From Paenibacillus oryzisoli (GTDB taxonomy: Bacteria > Bacillota > Bacilli > Paenibacillales > NBRC-103111): DNA of 64,000 nucleotides. The notes beneath the pieces were generated by a model. That model ran no database searches, was not told the origin of the DNA, and saw nothing but the letters and a program-made list of their open reading frames with translations. Where the stretch lies: the NCBI RefSeq assembly GCF_001653565.1, contig NZ_LYPB01000048.1, positions 1-64,000 of the forward strand. The letters are read 5' to 3'. The position numbers and the translations under genes were made by a program. This document shows, one piece after another, positions 61,250 to 64,000 of this stretch. How positions within the stretch are numbered: the first letter of the stretch is position 1; each line of letters begins with the position of its first letter.

Positions 61250-62128
61250 ATGATCAATTTAGAATGGTATCGCATTTTTTTGCATACAGCCAAATGCCGC
61301 AATTTAACGAAGGCCGCGCAAGAACTGCATATAACACAACCATCCGTAAGCTATGCGATTAAGCAACTGGAAGAAGGTCTCGGACTCCAATTGTTTCATC
61401 GACTATCGAAAGGTGTTGAGCTCACCGAAGAAGGCCAAACGCTCTTAGATTACGTGGAACAATCCTTCGCCATGCTGGATTCGGGACAGAAGCATCTTCG
61501 CAACCTTAAGCAACGACTTCAGGGAGAGATTCGGATCGGGGCTAGTGATTCATTAATTAAGCACCTGCTGTTGCCTCAATTGAATGCCTATCATCAGCAA
61601 TACCCTGGAATACGAATTCGATTATCACATGGGAAGACGGGTGAAATTACGAAACGTTTGAAGGAAGGTGAGATTGATTGTGCGATTGTTCATCTGCCGA
61701 TCGATGATTCTGAGTTGACTGTTCACACCTTGGCTGTGCTCGAGGATTGCTTCGTGGTTGGTGAAAGTTTCAGCGAATTAGCGACTCGCCCCATCTCTAC
61801 CCGCGAGCTCGCGGAGCTACCTCTTCTCTTCTTATCGCCTGGAAGCAGTACTCGTGTGGCTATCGAGAAATGGTTCGGGTCACAAGGATTCGTCGTGAAT
61901 CCAGACATTGAATTAGGGAACATTGATCTCCTAGCAGAGTTCGCAAGGTTAGGTTATGGCGCTGCTTTCATAAGTCGATCATTTGTGCAAAATGAACTTC
62001 AATCAGGGTCACTTGTGGAGCTCACATTGGAGGAGCCACTTCCACCACGTAGTATAGGGTTTGCCATAAGATATAACATGAAATTATCCGTTGCCGCTGA
62101 AGGTTTTGTCCAGATACTGCTCTCGTAA
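61250..62128 (+). CDS. LysR-family transcription regulator
   Basis: A 292-residue LysR regulator: HTH INLEWYRIFLHTAKCRNLTK AAQELHITQPSVSYAIKQLE and an effector-binding domain. The upstream open frame is trimmed to the ATG at 61250, which has AGAGGTGAA. It is divergent from aroC across 224 bases and may control it, but nothing in the sequence proves it. Confidence 0.9.
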   Translation: MINLEWYRIFLHTAKCRNLTKAAQELHITQPSVSYAIKQLEEGLGLQLFHRLSKGVELTEEGQTLLDYVEQSFAMLDSGQKHLRNLKQRLQGEIRIGASDSLIKHLLLPQLNAYHQQYPGIRIRLSHGKTGEITKRLKEGEIDCAIVHLPIDDSELTVHTLAVLEDCFVVGESFSELATRPISTRELAELPLLFLSPGSSTRVAIEKWFGSQGFVVNPDIELGNIDLLAEFARLGYGAAFISRSFVQNELQSGSLVELTLEEPLPPRSIGFAIRYNMKLSVAAEGFVQILLS

Positions 62129-62205
62129 TGTAGTGTATTTGAACGATATACCTAGTTCCAACGTCATACTTAAGAACAGAATCTATAGGTTTAAGGAGTA
62201 TACGA

Positions 62206-62685
62206 ATGAAACATTTTCTCACATCACGATTAAACTGGACAAGAATTAGTGATCAACTGGAGTCCTACTGGGAAGCAAACGTGCTGAAATGGAAGAAACG
62301 ATTAAATCCTTTTACGAACAAAATCGGGTATGGTATCTATTTTTATAAACATATGACCTTAAACCTCAATCGATTGAACAAAGAGATCTTACAAATTGCA
62401 GAGGATCATATGAACCTGTCACTGCTCAAGAGACCCGAGTTTCCCAGTTTTATCTCTGTTGTTGATGGCATTAATGCGTCTTCCATGGTCATGAAACTTC
62501 CCAATCATATTACCAAGCAAATCACATCTATGGTAAGATCGCTCCCTGGATTCAAATGCTTACAAGCCATTGCTTGCCAGTATGGGTACAAATGTGAATT
62601 GTATTACAATCAAGGGAAAGCTTTTTTCGGATCGTTGCAGATTCATTTTATCAAAATCAATACGTTACCATCGCTGCCGGCTTGA
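62206..62685 (+). CDS. Hypothetical protein, 159 residues
   Basis: A basic, helical, soluble protein beginning MKHFLTSRLNWTRISDQLES. AAGGAG supports the start. No domain is recognised, and it has no operon partner. A terminator follows. Confidence 0.55.
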   Translation: MKHFLTSRLNWTRISDQLESYWEANVLKWKKRLNPFTNKIGYGIYFYKHMTLNLNRLNKEILQIAEDHMNLSLLKRPEFPSFISVVDGINASSMVMKLPNHITKQITSMVRSLPGFKCLQAIACQYGYKCELYYNQGKAFFGSLQIHFIKINTLPSLPA

Positions 62686-62704
62686 ATCCCACCTAATCCA
62701 AATA

Positions 62705-62734
62705 AAAAAATCTCCTTTCCGGGAGATTTTTTTA
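62705..62734. terminator. Bidirectional terminator
   Basis: AAAAAATCTCC / GGGAGATTTTTT stem between convergent genes. Confidence 0.8.
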
Positions 62735-62743
62735 TATTTACAT

Positions 62744-62962
62744 CTATTCAATTGTGTATCGAATAAAGGCTAACAAGGCTAATAAGCCTGCTGCAATGGA
62801 GATGACATATAGAGAAGTAAGTCTTACCCATTTCGTACCTGTCTTCTGAAAATAGGACTGATCTCCTTCACGATTTTTACGGGAAAACCCGATAATAAAT
62901 GTCGATAATAAACCAAATAACAAAATAACCGAAAATATAACAAAGTATATAGAGGTATTCAT
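62744..62962 (-). CDS. Small two-helix membrane protein
   Basis: A 72-residue protein with two membrane helices (YFVIFSVILLFGLLSTFIIG and LYVISIAAGLLALLAFI) joined by a basic loop. An alternative GTG start at 62977 would add five residues. The family is not recognised. Confidence 0.6.
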   Translation of the reverse strand: MNTSIYFVIFSVILLFGLLSTFIIGFSRKNREGDQSYFQKTGTKWVRLTSLYVISIAAGLLALLAFIRYTIE

Positions 62963-63123
62963 AAGAAAAGCGACCACCCTTCATTTATCTAATCACAATG
63001 TCTACTAATAAATTATATAGGAGCTTGTAAGATAAATCATATACATCCCCTTTATGTTCATACAATTTTCAAAATATAACATGTATTATGACTCGGAAAC
63101 GTCACTTTTACCAATAAGTTAAC

Positions 63124-63142
63124 TTAACATATATTATGTTAA
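63124..63142. promoter_or_regulatory. Perfect inverted repeat, candidate operator
   Basis: TTAACATA / TATGTTAA with a 3-base spacer lies 124 bases upstream of the FMN-reductase start in an otherwise gene-free AT-rich stretch (62963-63265). CAATTTTT follows, so a weak terminator is an alternative reading. Confidence 0.4.
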
Positions 63143-63265
63143 CAATTTTTCGTCTTAATACTTTCAAATGGGAAACATTTGTTATAACTGTATTTTCAAT
63201 TGCGTGAGCTGCCGCTCGAACGTTATGCTACTCTTATATGACGTACACTATTGGAGGCTATCACG

Positions 63266-63823
63266 ATGTTAAAAATTGGCATAATACTCGGCAGCACACG
63301 CCCAGGTCGAAGAGGCGAAGTCGTCGCTCAGTGGGTACACGAAGTCGCAAGCAAACGCACGGATGCAATATTCGAGATCGTCGATCTGGCAGATTTCAAC
63401 TTACCTTTGTATGATGAACCCCATCCTCCTATGTTGATGAAATACACCAAAGAACATACGATTGCTTGGTCGAACGCGATTCAAGCTTATGATGGTTACA
63501 TCTTCGTGACACCAGAGTACAATCACGCCGTTCCTGCCGCTTTGAAGAATGCGCTTGATTTCTTGTTCAATGAATGGAGAGACAAGGCAGCTGGGATCGT
63601 CAGCTATGGTGGTGGTACAGGTGGAGCTCGCGCAGCTGAGAATTTGCGTCTCATCATTGCCGAATTACATATGGCCAGCGTTCGCGCTCAGGTAACGTTG
63701 TCCCTCTTCACTGATTTTGAGAACTTTACCGTACTCAAGCCCAACCAGCGTCAGGATACCGCTGCGAATACCATGTTCGATCAAGTCATCGCTTGGAGCG
63801 GGGCTTTGAAGGCATTGCGCTAA
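63266..63823 (+). CDS. NADPH-dependent FMN reductase family protein
   Basis: A 185-residue flavodoxin-fold reductase: the N-terminal FMN-binding IGIILGSTRPGRRGE (residues 3-17) and the signature FVTPEYNHAVPAALKNALDF L. The GIVSYGGGTGGARAAENLR segment completes the flavin pocket. Relatives are azoreductases, quinone reductases or chromate reductases. TTGGAGG upstream favours the ATG at 63266. Confidence 0.9.
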   Translation: MLKIGIILGSTRPGRRGEVVAQWVHEVASKRTDAIFEIVDLADFNLPLYDEPHPPMLMKYTKEHTIAWSNAIQAYDGYIFVTPEYNHAVPAALKNALDFLFNEWRDKAAGIVSYGGGTGGARAAENLRLIIAELHMASVRAQVTLSLFTDFENFTVLKPNQRQDTAANTMFDQVIAWSGALKALR

Positions 63824-63909
63824 GGCCTAGCTCGATGAACCCCTGAAAATTGCATATAGGCACTTATTTTCGTGAAATACGGCTATTATTTGAAAATTAC
63901 TGCAAAAAG

Positions 63910-63945
63910 GCACCCTTCTGGAGCACAATCGCGCCAAAAGGGTGC
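63910..63945 (+). terminator. Terminator-like hairpin
   Basis: GCACCCTT / AAGGGTGC with an inner TGG / CCA extension, followed by TTCTCTCT. It lies downstream of the FMN reductase. Confidence 0.6.
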
Positions 63946-64000
63946 TTCTCTCTGAAAAGGTTGCACATTTGCACGCATTTCAGCTTGATTTGGACTATTC

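Overview
The window looks like a chromosome segment of a spore-forming, low-to-moderate GC Gram-positive of the Paenibacillus type. The evidence is a gerKA-gerKC-gerKB type germination operon, strong AGGAGG ribosome-binding sites with many TTG and GTG starts, an S-layer-homology protein, ECF41, LAL and MocR regulators, and many short rho-independent terminators. No plasmid or phage backbone genes are visible.

Layout. 1.0-7.8 kb holds a cupin, an isochorismatase-like hydrolase, a chimeric pseudogene (thioredoxin reductase piece joined to an isochorismatase piece), an alpha/beta hydrolase, and a small redox and electrophile-defence operon (ABM monooxygenase, NTF2-like protein, RclA/MerA-type disulfide reductase, thioredoxin, second ABM paralogue). 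7.9-12.7 kb is a germinant-receptor operon (A, C, a small D-like subunit, B) followed by a Crp/Fnr regulator. 12.8-29.7 kb is mixed accessory DNA: a frameshifted acetamidase, GNAT and SDR relics, hydrolases, an ECF41 sigma factor with its carboxymuconolactone decarboxylase partner, a MerR regulator, a 900-residue LAL regulator followed by a membrane protein, and several IS110-family remnants. 29.7-46.5 kb is a run of mostly same-strand, mostly single-gene units (GrpB, DUF4304, DUF4303, kinase-like, Imm33-like, barstar-like, CPCC, small membrane proteins, unknowns), most separated by copies of one hairpin-bearing intergenic repeat. Embedded in that run is a DNA-repair and efflux block (Ada-MFS) and a TetR regulon (TetR, HXXEE and DoxX proteins) with two identical 20-bp operators and a MITE. 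47-64 kb is more ordinary: AraC with a divergent MFS pump, DUF421, membrane proteins, an SLAC1/TDT transporter with a divergent LysR, a GGDEF-EAL protein, MocR, an SLH protein, chorismate synthase with a divergent LysR, and an FMN reductase.

The strongest unexplained signal is the intergenic repeat. A copy has a left box (CTAACGG..GAACGATAGC or CTAACGG..GTTTGTTCAA), then a GC-rich hairpin (GGCTGCCG/CGGCAGCC or GGGAGCAG/CTGCTCCC), then a right box (CTAACGGGCAGNATNNTTC). At least fifteen full or partial copies lie between 12.8 and 45.5 kb. The array resembles an integron cassette array in organisation, but the repeats lack the inverted attC core and no integrase is present. All four recognisable IS110-family left ends abut a right box or its remnant, which parallels the way IS1111-attC elements target integron recombination sites. 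The working hypothesis is a Gram-positive cassette-like archive of small, often immunity-type genes whose spacer repeats are the programmed target of IS110 elements. This is inference and needs the comparisons named in the findings.
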